Origin: Actinomycetes bacterium
GTDB lineage: Bacteria > Actinomycetota > Acidimicrobiia > Acidimicrobiales > Acidimicrobiaceae
Length of the DNA stretch: 5,491 bases
Assembly (NCBI GenBank): GCA_021785315.1
Contig: JAJYFX010000159.1
Location: 1 to 5,491, forward strand
Direction: 5' to 3'
The notes beneath the pieces are model-generated. The model made no database searches. It saw only the letters and a program-made list of their open reading frames with translations, and had not been told where the DNA came from. The first letter of the stretch is position 1. Every line of letters begins with the position of its first letter. Both the position numbers and the translations under genes were made by a program. This document shows, piece by piece, positions 1 to 5,491 of the stretch.

Positions 1-1014
1 TGGGTTGCTCCATAGTGTTTCAAGCAGCCCCCTCGACCATCTTCTGCGCTGGCGTCTTAGGACCGCGACGGATTCCGGTACTTCGGTCCAACAGACCGGC
101 TCGGATACAAAAACTATTCGGTAAGGTGTCTTGTTTTTTCGCATGTATTTGTGAAGTCTGGCCACTAGATCTGCATCTTCTCCGATGGAACCCTGGTTGT
201 AACCCCCGATATCTATGATTACGTCTTTGCGAAAGACTCCAAAAGCTCCTGATATTATCAGCAAAGCTCCCAACTTGGACCATCCGGTTCTGCCGAGCAA
301 AAATGCGCGCAAATACTCGACCACCTGCATGCGAGCCAGCCAATTGTTTGGCATTCCGACCTCGGTTATTCGTCCCCTATACGCAGCGCATCCATTTGAG
401 GGCCGTATTGCTCCCCCAGTTGCTACAACCCGTTGGGGATCGTCGACAAATGGCATCGTTACTTTAATCAGTGCATCTTCGTCGAGAACGGCGTCTGCGT
501 CGACAATGCATAGGAGCGGATATTTGGCGATGTTGATTGCCGCGTTCAGCGCATCTGTCTTTTGGCCGATGGACTGCTTTCGTATAACCGTTACATCGTC
601 AAGTCCCTTGGCGATATGGACTGAGTCAATGTGGCCAATGGTGGGTACCAGTTCCGGCACTAGCATTGGTATTTCTACGAGGTCGAATGCATCGCGGAGC
701 CTTTCGAAGGTCAGGTCGGTAGACCCGTCGTCCACGATAACCAATTCCAGCTGGGGATAGTCAAGTGACAGTACTGCCCTAGCGCTTTCAACTATTCCCG
801 TTTCCTCGTTGTGGGCAGGAATTAGAACAGACACCGGAAGGGTTACTGGGCTCTTGAGGGCGTCCTGAAATCCGGAAAAGGGCTTTCTGCGGAAGTAGTC
901 GCCCAGGTTGATTGCAGCGACTGTAATCAGAATTAGATAAATGGAATTGAGGGCTAGGAAATAACCCAAACCGATCCAGTTAAGTCCTGTGAAAATCTCG
1001 GAAAGCGTTGACAT
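1..1014 (-). CDS. Membrane glycosyltransferase, family GT2 (PgaC/hyaluronan-synthase-like), C-terminus cut by window edge
   Basis: Probable processive sugar transferase that builds a cell-surface polysaccharide from a nucleotide sugar at the inner face of the membrane. The reading frame is open from 1014 to base 1, giving 338 residues. One hydrophobic N-terminal segment (about 14-38) precedes a GT-A domain. Its signatures are VSVLIPAHNE (61-70), VIVDDGST (92-99), GQKTDALN (150-157), the metal-binding DAD (172-174), the catalytic-base region GEDADL (278-283) and QRRRW (322-326), the hallmark of processive GT2 synthases. Relatives usually run beyond 400 residues, with further membrane helices after QxxRW, so those should lie outside the window. 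The ATG at 1014 lies 20 bases after the HEAT stop. An in-frame GTG at 1032 would add six residues. The CAGG 8 bases before the ATG is only a modest ribosome binding site. The polymer (poly-GlcNAc or other) cannot be decided from sequence. Last gene seen of the receiver-HEAT-GT2 operon. Confidence 0.93.
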   Translation of the reverse strand, partial: MSTLSEIFTGLNWIGLGYFLALNSIYLILITVAAINLGDYFRRKPFSGFQDALKSPVTLPVSVLIPAHNEETGIVESARAVLSLDYPQLELVIVDDGSTDLTFERLRDAFDLVEIPMLVPELVPTIGHIDSVHIAKGLDDVTVIRKQSIGQKTDALNAAINIAKYPLLCIVDADAVLDEDALIKVTMPFVDDPQRVVATGGAIRPSNGCAAYRGRITEVGMPNNWLARMQVVEYLRAFLLGRTGWSKLGALLIISGAFGVFRKDVIIDIGGYNQGSIGEDADLVARLHKYMRKNKTPYRIVFVSEPVCWTEVPESVAVLRRQRRRWSRGLLETLWSNP

Positions 1015-1034
1015 AAAAGTTGCCTGGATCACCT

Positions 1035-2108
1035 TCAGCTCTCGGATGGATTTCTAGCTTTACCAACCATTCTTGCTGCCGCGCGGGCGAGAACCTCTTT
1101 GGCATAGGGTGCGCCTGGCGAGCCTGAGCTTGCGATTTGGTCCAAACACTCAATTCCCACCGGCCCCATTTGGGAAACCGCCTTTGCCGCAGCAAGGGAA
1201 ATTTGATAGTCGTCCTCTCCGATGAGTTTGCAGATCAGCATTGCCACTTCTCTCCCTCCAATCGCGGCAAGCGCTCCGCAGCTCACAGTTCGGAGGCCTA
1301 CAGGATTGTCGCTCTCGATGCATCTTGTCAATGATGCAATTGCACTTGGGCTCCCAATTCTGCCCAATGCTCTGGCGCATCGTATTCTGACGTCAAGAGA
1401 CGGATCGTTTGCAAGCAGTTCACTCAATGTGGCTGTGAACTTGATTGCGCCCATCAATCCCAGGAATTCCGCTGCCACCTCTCTTTGCCGCTCCCCTGCT
1501 GCCTGCAATCCGTCTCCGACAAGATCCTGAGCTGAAGAACCGATTCGCATCAGGGCTACCAAGACCGTACTAAAGGGCAGTGACCGCCGTCTGTTATCCA
1601 ACCCGGATAGTAACGAGGGAACAGATTTAGCATCTCCCAGTTGGCCAAGGCTTCTTGCGGCTGTGATCCTTACGTCTCTTTTGCGGTCGCGTAGCATTGC
1701 TTCAAGGGGCTTTCTAGCCTGCGGCGAGCCAACATGGCCAAGAAATGTGGCGGCTCTGCAGCGGCCGAGGTAACCACTTCTAGTCGTTCGCCTGATAGCC
1801 TGCTCTACTGTTCCCCGGGACTCCAGAAATGAAACCAGAATATCCTTTGCGCTACCCTTCACCTTGGAAAGCATTGCCTCTGAAAGCTCTCCGAGCTCGG
1901 TCGATCTGGATGTTTTTAGCTGACGCAGTTCGCTGGGGTCTAAATCCTCGCTTACGAATTTTACGAAGAGCTGTCGGAGCTGGGCTCGATTAGCAAGAGA
2001 CCGTATCTCGTTGTGCGTCCTTACCAACCGGATAATGCCAGTCGCGATGAGCATGAGCACAATCAGCGTGGACAACAGCAGAACACTTGCTATTAGAGCG
2101 AAGCGCAT
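1035..2108 (-). CDS. Membrane-anchored HEAT-repeat protein
   Basis: A 357-residue protein with an N-terminal membrane anchor (about 3-28), a charged linker (29-110) and an alpha-solenoid of HEAT/PBS-lyase-type repeats to about 345. Clear repeats start near 112 (CRAATFLGHVGS), 143 (DVRITAARSLGQLGDA), 207, 238 (DVRIRCARALGRIGSP), 268 and 299; the one near 173-205 is degenerate, giving about six or seven. Arg, His and Arg residues right after the anchor (RLVRTHNEIR) predict by the positive-inside rule that the solenoid is cytoplasmic. HEAT repeats are protein-interaction scaffolds and no catalytic motif is visible. The ATG at 2108 is 5 bases after the receiver stop and the gene ends 20 bases before the glycosyltransferase, so translation is probably coupled to both. 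This position suggests an adaptor between receiver and synthase, which is inference. An assembly or stability factor for the synthase is the main alternative. Confidence 0.92.
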   Translation of the reverse strand: MRFALIASVLLLSTLIVLMLIATGIIRLVRTHNEIRSLANRAQLRQLFVKFVSEDLDPSELRQLKTSRSTELGELSEAMLSKVKGSAKDILVSFLESRGTVEQAIRRTTRSGYLGRCRAATFLGHVGSPQARKPLEAMLRDRKRDVRITAARSLGQLGDAKSVPSLLSGLDNRRRSLPFSTVLVALMRIGSSAQDLVGDGLQAAGERQREVAAEFLGLMGAIKFTATLSELLANDPSLDVRIRCARALGRIGSPSAIASLTRCIESDNPVGLRTVSCGALAAIGGREVAMLICKLIGEDDYQISLAAAKAVSQMGPVGIECLDQIASSGSPGAPYAKEVLARAAARMVGKARNPSES

Positions 2109-2113
2109 GGACT

Positions 2114-2485
2114 CTAGGCGTCTCTTGCAAGGACAGCTTGGACTCTGCTTAGAAGTTCCCGAGGACTGAATGGCTTTGTCATATAGTCTGTGGCTCCTGC
2201 GGCAAATCCGCGCTCGGTGTCCTGCTCCATTGACTTGGCCGTAAGCAGAATTATTGGCACCTTGCTTAGATCGGGGTCCTTCCTGGCTTCCAGGGTCACA
2301 TCTATTCCAGAGTGAAATGGCATCATCACGTCAAGTATCATCAGGTCGGGGTGGACTTCTCTAGCCATTTCTAGCGCTGCTTTGCCGTCCGCAACGGCAG
2401 TCACGTCGTATCCGGACTGGGTCAGCTTGTAATTAACCAGCTCGACAATATCCTGGTCGTCGTCAGCTATTAGTATCTTCGTCAT
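2114..2485 (-). CDS. Stand-alone CheY-like response regulator receiver
   Basis: A 123-residue single receiver domain with no output domain. Key residues are present: acidic pocket D8-D9 (ILIADDD), phospho-acceptor D52 (MILDVMMP), switch Thr T82 (ILLTA), aromatic switch Y101 and invariant K104 followed by P105 (DYMTKPFSP). It should therefore accept phosphate from a histidine kinase, most likely the one encoded just upstream. With no DNA-binding or enzymatic domain it must act by binding a partner, and the HEAT protein 5 bases downstream is the nearest candidate (inference). The ATG at 2485 has a good ribosome binding site, AGAGGA, 6 bases upstream. The domain is full length for a CheY-like protein and the start and stop agree with family boundaries. 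It could alternatively be a phosphorelay intermediate for a kinase or transferase elsewhere. Confidence 0.95.
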   Translation of the reverse strand: MTKILIADDDQDIVELVNYKLTQSGYDVTAVADGKAALEMAREVHPDLMILDVMMPFHSGIDVTLEARKDPDLSKVPIILLTAKSMEQDTERGFAAGATDYMTKPFSPRELLSRVQAVLARDA

Positions 2486-2491
2486 ACATGG

Positions 2492-2497
2492 TCCTCT
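2492..2497 (-). promoter_or_regulatory. Ribosome binding site of the receiver gene
   Basis: AGAGGA, read on the minus strand, ends 6 bases before the ATG at 2485. It fixes that start against a second, out-of-frame ATG at 2489, which lies 4 bases upstream. Confidence 0.7.
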
Positions 2498-2522
2498 GTT
2501 GTCCTGAAAAAGATATTCCAGA

Positions 2523-2552
2523 GTTATAGCGCACTGAAGCTCCGTATGTTGG
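2523..2552 (-). promoter_or_regulatory. Candidate promoter for the receiver-HEAT-GT2 operon
   Basis: The minus strand reads TATAAC (2528-2523), five of six matches to the sigma-70 -10 consensus. The best -35 candidate is CCAACA (2552-2547), 18 bases upstream and matching only three of six. Transcription would start near 2516, leaving a leader of about 30 bases that contains the AGAGGA site. The 149-base gap to the kinase makes a promoter here reasonable, but the weak -35 keeps this tentative. Read-through from the kinase gene is equally possible. Confidence 0.3.
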
Positions 2553-2617
2553 GATGTCCGAAACCTTAATGCCTTTCATCTTCAATCCAATCACATTATG
2601 TTACAAGCGGCATAATC

Positions 2618-2635
2618 ACCCCTGCCATCAGGGAT
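2618..2635 (-). other. Small hairpin at the kinase stop codon
   Basis: On the minus strand CCCTG, loop ATGG, CAGGG forms a perfect 5-bp stem, extended by one G-U and one A-U pair to 7 bp. It begins at the last base of the kinase TGA. No U-tract follows (the next bases are GATTATGCC), so it does not look like a strong intrinsic terminator. It could slow read-through or protect the 3' end of the kinase message, or be chance. Confidence 0.4.
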
Positions 2636-4860
2636 CAGGTTTCAATCTCGATTGCGCTGCCGTCGGAACCGCGAAGTTCCGGTTCGTCTTGTGCCAAAGG
2701 CAGTCGAATCTTGAAAGCCGTGCCTTTCCCTACTTCAGAGGTCACACTTATTGTTCCGCCATGCTGTTCAACTACAGCCTTGATGATGATCAAACCAAGG
2801 CCGGTACCCTGCACTGCATTTTCACGCGCGAGGGAGGTTCTGTAGAACTTCGTAAACAGGTTTTGAATTTCGTTCTCTGGAATTCCCACACCGCTGTCTG
2901 CGACGGTAAGCACCAACGAGTCTCCCTCCGTATCCGCAGTTAGGGAGATTGTGCCGTCTATTGGAGTGAATTTCATGGCGTTTGAAAGAAGATTCAAAAG
3001 CACCCGCTCTATCAAGTTAACATCCAAGCTGATATCCGGAAGCCTGCTTAGGGTGTTGATTTTGAAATCGATATTTTTAGCCTTCATTTGAGGCATTACA
3101 GTCTCTGCGGTCCGCATCAGAATAGGAGTTATGTGGGTGCGAGATTTAGTCAGCTGAAGATTCCCCGACTCGATTCTCGATGTCGTGAGGATATTGTCGA
3201 TCAAATCCAACAGGCGCTTGGCATTTCTGTCAATTGCATCAAGCATGCGTGAATAAATATGTGCAATCTTACCTTCATCCAGGTCGTCCTGTAATAATTC
3301 AAGATATCCTACGATGCTCGTGAGCGGAGTGCGAAGTTCATGGGAAACCGATGCTAGGAAGAATTCTTTGGACTCGTCGAGTTGCTTCATTGCAATTAAG
3401 CTCGCTCGCTCTTGCTCGTAAAGCCTCACGGCGATCAGCGTTGCGGCCAACCCGCTTGCCATGGTTTTTGCGACCTGAATGTCCCTCTCGGACCATACTC
3501 GGGATTTGCCGTCCATGGCAGCTACAAGAACGGCTTCAGGACCTTGACTTCCAAGGACGGGAGCGGCGAGAAATGCGCCTAGGCCGGTGCGCAACACATT
3601 GGACCGGGTCTGATCTGACAGGCGATCGTCATTTGCAACGTCGTTGACGGCGATCACTAACCCTTTTTGAAGACTGTCGCGAATGGCTCCTGGCTGCAAG
3701 AATACGGCTGTTCGTTCTCTGCCGAGCGTCGAACTGCCGATCCTTTCGTTGGATGAAATCCCAGTAGTAGAGTACCATTCGCATATAACTTGTCCAGGCA
3801 AACCTTTTTCAATTGCCCGAACCACGGTGCGGTCAGCTTTCAGTGCCGGACCCATGCCGCTCACCGTCTGTTGAAATGCCGAGGCGACATCAAGATTGCT
3901 GTGAAGCGCGTTCGCAAGTTCCTCGCGCAGGGAGCGTTCGAGTTCGAGTCCCTCGCGGAGCTCCTTTTCCTTTGCATACTGACCGGCTAGCTGGGAGATT
4001 AGAGACTCTTTCTCCTTTGCCATGCTGTTGATTGAAGCTGCTAGAATATTTTCTTCAGCAAGGTCACCGATTGGCGCTCTCACGTTGGTTTCACCTGCCT
4101 CGAGCTTGGAAAGCGTTTCGGTTAGCCGCGTAAGCAGAGATTCCATTTTCAGCCTGGTTGAGTTTGCGCGGCGAAGCCCAAGTGCAAGTCCACCCAAGAA
4201 GATCAAAAGCGATGCAGATATTGTGAGAACTGCTATCGTGTGCAATCGGTTCTGGTCTTGTGTGAGTTCCTTGGAAAAAAGCAACTTTGTCGCGTTGTAA
4301 TCCGATTCGAAGTTATTGAGAGCGGGATTGATTGTTGCCTGGATGTGGTTAATCAGGCTTGAGGACAACTGACTTGGCTGTACAGCCAACGCCGAGTTTG
4401 TATATAACTTGAAAAGGGCTTGGGCTGCGGAATTCTCTTTTTGTAGGACTCCTGAGTTTCTCTCCTTTTGATTCTCAAGCGCTTGAGCGGAATTTAAATT
4501 TTCCTGGTAGGAAGCCCGATCATGCTGGAAAATTGTCAGATACGAGGTGTCTCCGGTTCGCATGTAGTTCGTTGCGCTGGAATCCAATTCCAGCACTTCT
4601 ATCAGCATGCTGTTGTTACGTGATATAAGGGGTTGCAGGCGGTTCACCAAGGCAGAATTTGATGAATTGGAGTAGATCAGCGCTCCGGTTCCCACTCCAC
4701 CCATAACCAGCAGTATGAGCGTTAACGCCAGAAATGTGCTGCGAAGATCCCGGGCTAAGGAATTTTTTGGCAGCCACTTAAACAAACCCGTAATCTGGCT
4801 CGGGAAAACTAGACGAATCCCAGGCCGCATTAATTTGTGATTGGATGCCTTATTATCCAT
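2635..4860 (-). CDS. Transmembrane sensor histidine kinase (CHASE3-like, HAMP, GAF, HisKA, HATPase_c)
   Basis: A 741-residue kinase that should autophosphorylate on His and pass phosphate to a receiver. Domains in order: cytoplasmic N-tail; TM1 (about 41-64); a mostly helical extracytoplasmic region of about 140 residues (65-207) resembling CHASE3 (for example NYMRTGDTSYLTIF, 98-111); TM2 (207-229); HAMP (about 230-284); charged coiled coil (284-318); GAF (about 322-483); HisKA with H507 in SVSHELRTP; and HATPase_c with N-box LLNLLSNAMKFTP (N623, N627), G1 DSGVGIP (655-661), F-box region FTKFYRT and G2 GTGLGL (685-690). All catalytic boxes are intact and no receiver is fused, so the separate receiver downstream is the natural partner. 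An in-frame TAG 9 bases before the ATG at 4860 rules out any longer start. The next in-frame ATG (residue 11) has no good ribosome binding site. The ligands of the CHASE3-like and GAF domains cannot be read from sequence. Confidence 0.96.
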   Translation of the reverse strand: MDNKASNHKLMRPGIRLVFPSQITGLFKWLPKNSLARDLRSTFLALTLILLVMGGVGTGALIYSNSSNSALVNRLQPLISRNNSMLIEVLELDSSATNYMRTGDTSYLTIFQHDRASYQENLNSAQALENQKERNSGVLQKENSAAQALFKLYTNSALAVQPSQLSSSLINHIQATINPALNNFESDYNATKLLFSKELTQDQNRLHTIAVLTISASLLIFLGGLALGLRRANSTRLKMESLLTRLTETLSKLEAGETNVRAPIGDLAEENILAASINSMAKEKESLISQLAGQYAKEKELREGLELERSLREELANALHSNLDVASAFQQTVSGMGPALKADRTVVRAIEKGLPGQVICEWYSTTGISSNERIGSSTLGRERTAVFLQPGAIRDSLQKGLVIAVNDVANDDRLSDQTRSNVLRTGLGAFLAAPVLGSQGPEAVLVAAMDGKSRVWSERDIQVAKTMASGLAATLIAVRLYEQERASLIAMKQLDESKEFFLASVSHELRTPLTSIVGYLELLQDDLDEGKIAHIYSRMLDAIDRNAKRLLDLIDNILTTSRIESGNLQLTKSRTHITPILMRTAETVMPQMKAKNIDFKINTLSRLPDISLDVNLIERVLLNLLSNAMKFTPIDGTISLTADTEGDSLVLTVADSGVGIPENEIQNLFTKFYRTSLARENAVQGTGLGLIIIKAVVEQHGGTISVTSEVGKGTAFKIRLPLAQDEPELRGSDGSAIEIET

Positions 4861-4880
4861 GGAGAGCTACGCCCTTCTCC
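4861..4880 (-). promoter_or_regulatory. Kinase ribosome binding site inside a short hairpin
   Basis: The only purine-rich site before the kinase ATG is GGAGAAGGG (4880-4872). Its AAGGG part is 11 bases and its GGAG part 16 bases from the ATG, both longer than usual. GGAGA (4880-4876) can pair perfectly with TCTCC (4865-4861), the five bases just before the ATG. This folds the ribosome binding site into a 5-bp hairpin with a 10-base loop. It suggests poor or controlled translation, but the stem is short. Confidence 0.4.
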
Positions 4881-4918
4881 CGCTCGTTGGGCCATTCCTA
4901 TGCTAAGTTTCATCGGTT

Positions 4919-4974
4919 TTGCATTTGCGCGGGCACTTGTCCTTTAAATCTCCACGTCTGCAGCGGAAATGCAA
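4919..4974 (-). repeat. Perfect 8-bp inverted repeat, arms 40 bases apart
   Basis: TTGCATTT at 4974-4967 and AAATGCAA at 4926-4919 are exact reverse complements in the kinase leader. The downstream arm is fused to CGCGCAAA (4931-4924), which is itself the reverse complement of TTTGCGCG at 5007-5000. The overlap of the two repeats is what makes the pairings mutually exclusive. Confidence 0.6.
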
Positions 4975-5019
4975 CACAAGTTTGCTCCGAAAAGATGATC
5001 GCGCAAAAAAGCATTTACC

Positions 5020-5367
5020 CTACTGTGATTCCTGGTACTCCAAAAATGCCTCGAATGCCCGCGGCCCATATACGGTTCCCGGACCGCCGCTGAGCATGAT
5101 TGCGATACCCAGCGCCTCTGCAACTTCGTCTCTTGATGCACCCTGGATTGCGGCGGCTCGTGCGTGGCTTGATATGCAACCGTCGCATTTGTTTACCACC
5201 GAGATTGCGAGGGCCATGAGCTCCTTGATCTTCTTCGATAAAACGCCTTCGGCCATGGCTGCCGCGTGCAGCTGGGAGTACCCTTTTAGCACGTCGGGGA
5301 TTTCAGATCTTAGCTCTCTGGCCGGACCGCGCAACTCTTCGGCAATTTGGTGGTATTTGTCAGCCAT
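5020..5367 (-). CDS. Carboxymuconolactone decarboxylase / AhpD-like family protein
   Basis: A 115-residue, all-helical, single-domain cytoplasmic protein, a usual length for small members of this family. The active-site signature is clear: C61-D-G-C64 followed by H68 (KCDGCISSHARAA), with E49 in the preceding helix (KKIKELMALAISVV), which is the AhpD-type CxxC redox layout. A C-terminal region rich in small residues (LGIAIMLSGGPGTVYGP) also fits the family. The CxxC favours thiol-dependent peroxidase or disulfide reductase-type activity over true carboxymuconolactone decarboxylation, but the substrate is unknown. The ATG at 5367 has a strong ribosome binding site 5 bases upstream. The stop is 159 bases before the kinase, so it may or may not be co-transcribed. 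No aromatic-degradation or peroxiredoxin gene is seen nearby. Confidence 0.93.
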   Translation of the reverse strand: MADKYHQIAEELRGPARELRSEIPDVLKGYSQLHAAAMAEGVLSKKIKELMALAISVVNKCDGCISSHARAAAIQGASRDEVAEALGIAIMLSGGPGTVYGPRAFEAFLEYQESQ

Positions 5368-5372
5368 CTTGT

Positions 5373-5378
5373 CTCCTT
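5373..5378 (-). promoter_or_regulatory. Ribosome binding site of the AhpD-like gene
   Basis: AAGGAG, read on the minus strand, lies 5 bases before the ATG at 5367. It is the strongest Shine-Dalgarno match in the window and supports that start. Confidence 0.8.
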
Positions 5379-5412
5379 AGTGATTTCAGTGCTGCAAGTG
5401 TCAGGATCTCGC

Positions 5413-5491
5413 CTAAAGCGTCAGTCTCCCTAGGTCTGCCGCTGCCATTAACGCCTGCTTCAACCTGGGAGCTTCATATCCCCCAGGTAGT
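5413..5491 (-). CDS. Possible 3' end of an upstream gene (doubtful)
   Basis: One minus-strand frame is open from the window edge to a TAG at 5415-5413 and reads as 25 residues, including LKQALMAAADLGRLTL, a composition plausible for a protein C-terminus. A second frame, ending at a TGA at 5462-5460, also gives a plausible tail (YLGDMKLPG). The window is too short here to tell which, if either, is real. Confidence 0.25.
   Translation of the reverse strand, partial: LPGGYEAPRLKQALMAAADLGRLTL
5463..5488. repeat. Inverted repeat near the right edge
   Basis: On the minus strand ACCTGGG (5488-5482) and CCCAGGT (5469-5463) are perfect 7-base complements. The stem extends inward by a G-U and a G-C pair to 9 bp around an 8-base loop. 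No U-tract follows on either strand. It could end the message of the gene beyond the window, serve as a protein-binding site, or be chance. Confidence 0.45.

Larger units (their letters stand above)
4861..5019 (-). promoter_or_regulatory. Leader of the kinase gene with competing inverted repeats
   Basis: A 159-base non-coding gap between the AhpD-like gene and the kinase. Read on the minus strand it holds three segments that can pair in alternative ways. AAATGC (5016-5011) and TTTGCGCG (5007-5000) are next to each other, TTGCATTT is at 4974-4967, and CGCGCAAATGCAA is at 4931-4919. The last can pair for 8 bp with either TTGCATTT or TTTGCGCG, and the first can pair for 6 bp with GCATTT. These may be operator sites or an RNA switch. 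No convincing -10/-35 pair was found, though a promoter for the kinase would be expected here. An out-of-frame short reading frame (4895-4830, 21 codons) overlaps the kinase start, with no well-placed ribosome binding site. Confidence 0.4.

Noticed and set aside
20..343. Minus-strand open frame of 107 codons
   Set aside because: Out of frame with the glycosyltransferase over its catalytic region; Arg-rich shadow composition and no family resemblance.
215..760. Plus-strand open frame of 181 codons
   Set aside because: Lies antisense to the glycosyltransferase, whose frame carries all GT2 motifs. The product is Ser/Thr/Ile-rich, has no recognisable domain and no ribosome binding site.
2554..2943. 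Plus-strand open frame of 129 codons
   Set aside because: Mostly antisense to the HATPase domain of the kinase; no recognisable domain, start site unsupported.
5000..5016. T-run (TTTTTT on the minus strand) after the AhpD-like gene as an intrinsic terminator
   Set aside because: No GC-rich hairpin precedes the T-run; only a few bases separate it from the stop codon.
4861..5019. Possible c-di-GMP riboswitch or hammerhead ribozyme in the kinase leader
   Set aside because: Fragments such as GCGCAAATGC and CCGATGAAAC recall pieces of these RNAs, but the required stems and the rest of the conserved cores are absent.
4919..5380. Plus-strand open frame of 153 codons
   Set aside because: Antisense to the AhpD-like gene and its leader. 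The minus-strand gene has the CxxC-H signature and a strong ribosome binding site.
5368..5412. CTGACA as a -35 box for the AhpD-like gene
   Set aside because: The matching -10 position would overlap the Shine-Dalgarno sequence and has only three of six consensus bases.
1..5491. CRISPR arrays, tRNA/rRNA genes, insertion sequences
   Set aside because: No regularly spaced repeats, cloverleaf or transposase signatures were seen on either strand.

Overview
The window is about 5.5 kb of bacterial chromosome with roughly balanced base composition, and every supported gene lies on the minus strand. In the direction of transcription (right to left) the order is: a small carboxymuconolactone decarboxylase/AhpD-like protein (5367-5020), a 741-residue membrane sensor histidine kinase (4860-2635), a stand-alone CheY-like receiver (2485-2114), a membrane-anchored HEAT-repeat protein (2108-1035), and a membrane glycosyltransferase of family GT2 (1014 to beyond base 1, so its C-terminus is missing). 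Nothing in the window fixes the taxon. The Shine-Dalgarno sites, mixed codon use and this receiver-HEAT-GT2 order make me lean weakly to Actinomycetota of moderate GC, but that is inference from memory.

Region by region: 1-1014 is the GT2 synthase, with DDGS, DAD, GED and QRRRW signatures. 1035-2108 is the HEAT protein. 2114-2485 is the receiver, with its phospho-acceptor Asp and conserved Thr and Lys intact. These three genes are separated by only 5 and 20 bases and are almost certainly one operon. 2486-2634 is a 149-base gap with a small hairpin next to the kinase stop, a weak promoter candidate and a good ribosome binding site for the receiver. 2635-4860 is the kinase: TM, CHASE3-like extracytoplasmic domain, TM, HAMP, coiled coil, GAF, HisKA, HATPase_c. 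4861-5019 is a 159-base leader with several mutually exclusive inverted repeats. 5020-5367 is the AhpD-like gene with a strong ribosome binding site. 5368-5491 holds a perfect 7-bp inverted repeat and perhaps the end of another gene.

Working model (inference): the kinase senses an envelope signal through its CHASE3-like domain and a cytoplasmic signal through GAF, and phosphorylates the receiver. The receiver has no DNA-binding or enzymatic output domain, so its output is probably protein-protein contact. The next gene encodes a membrane-anchored HEAT scaffold and the one after it a membrane polysaccharide synthase, so the four genes may form a phosphorylation-controlled exopolysaccharide switch acting after translation rather than on transcription. 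The AhpD-like gene is probably a neighbour rather than part of the system.
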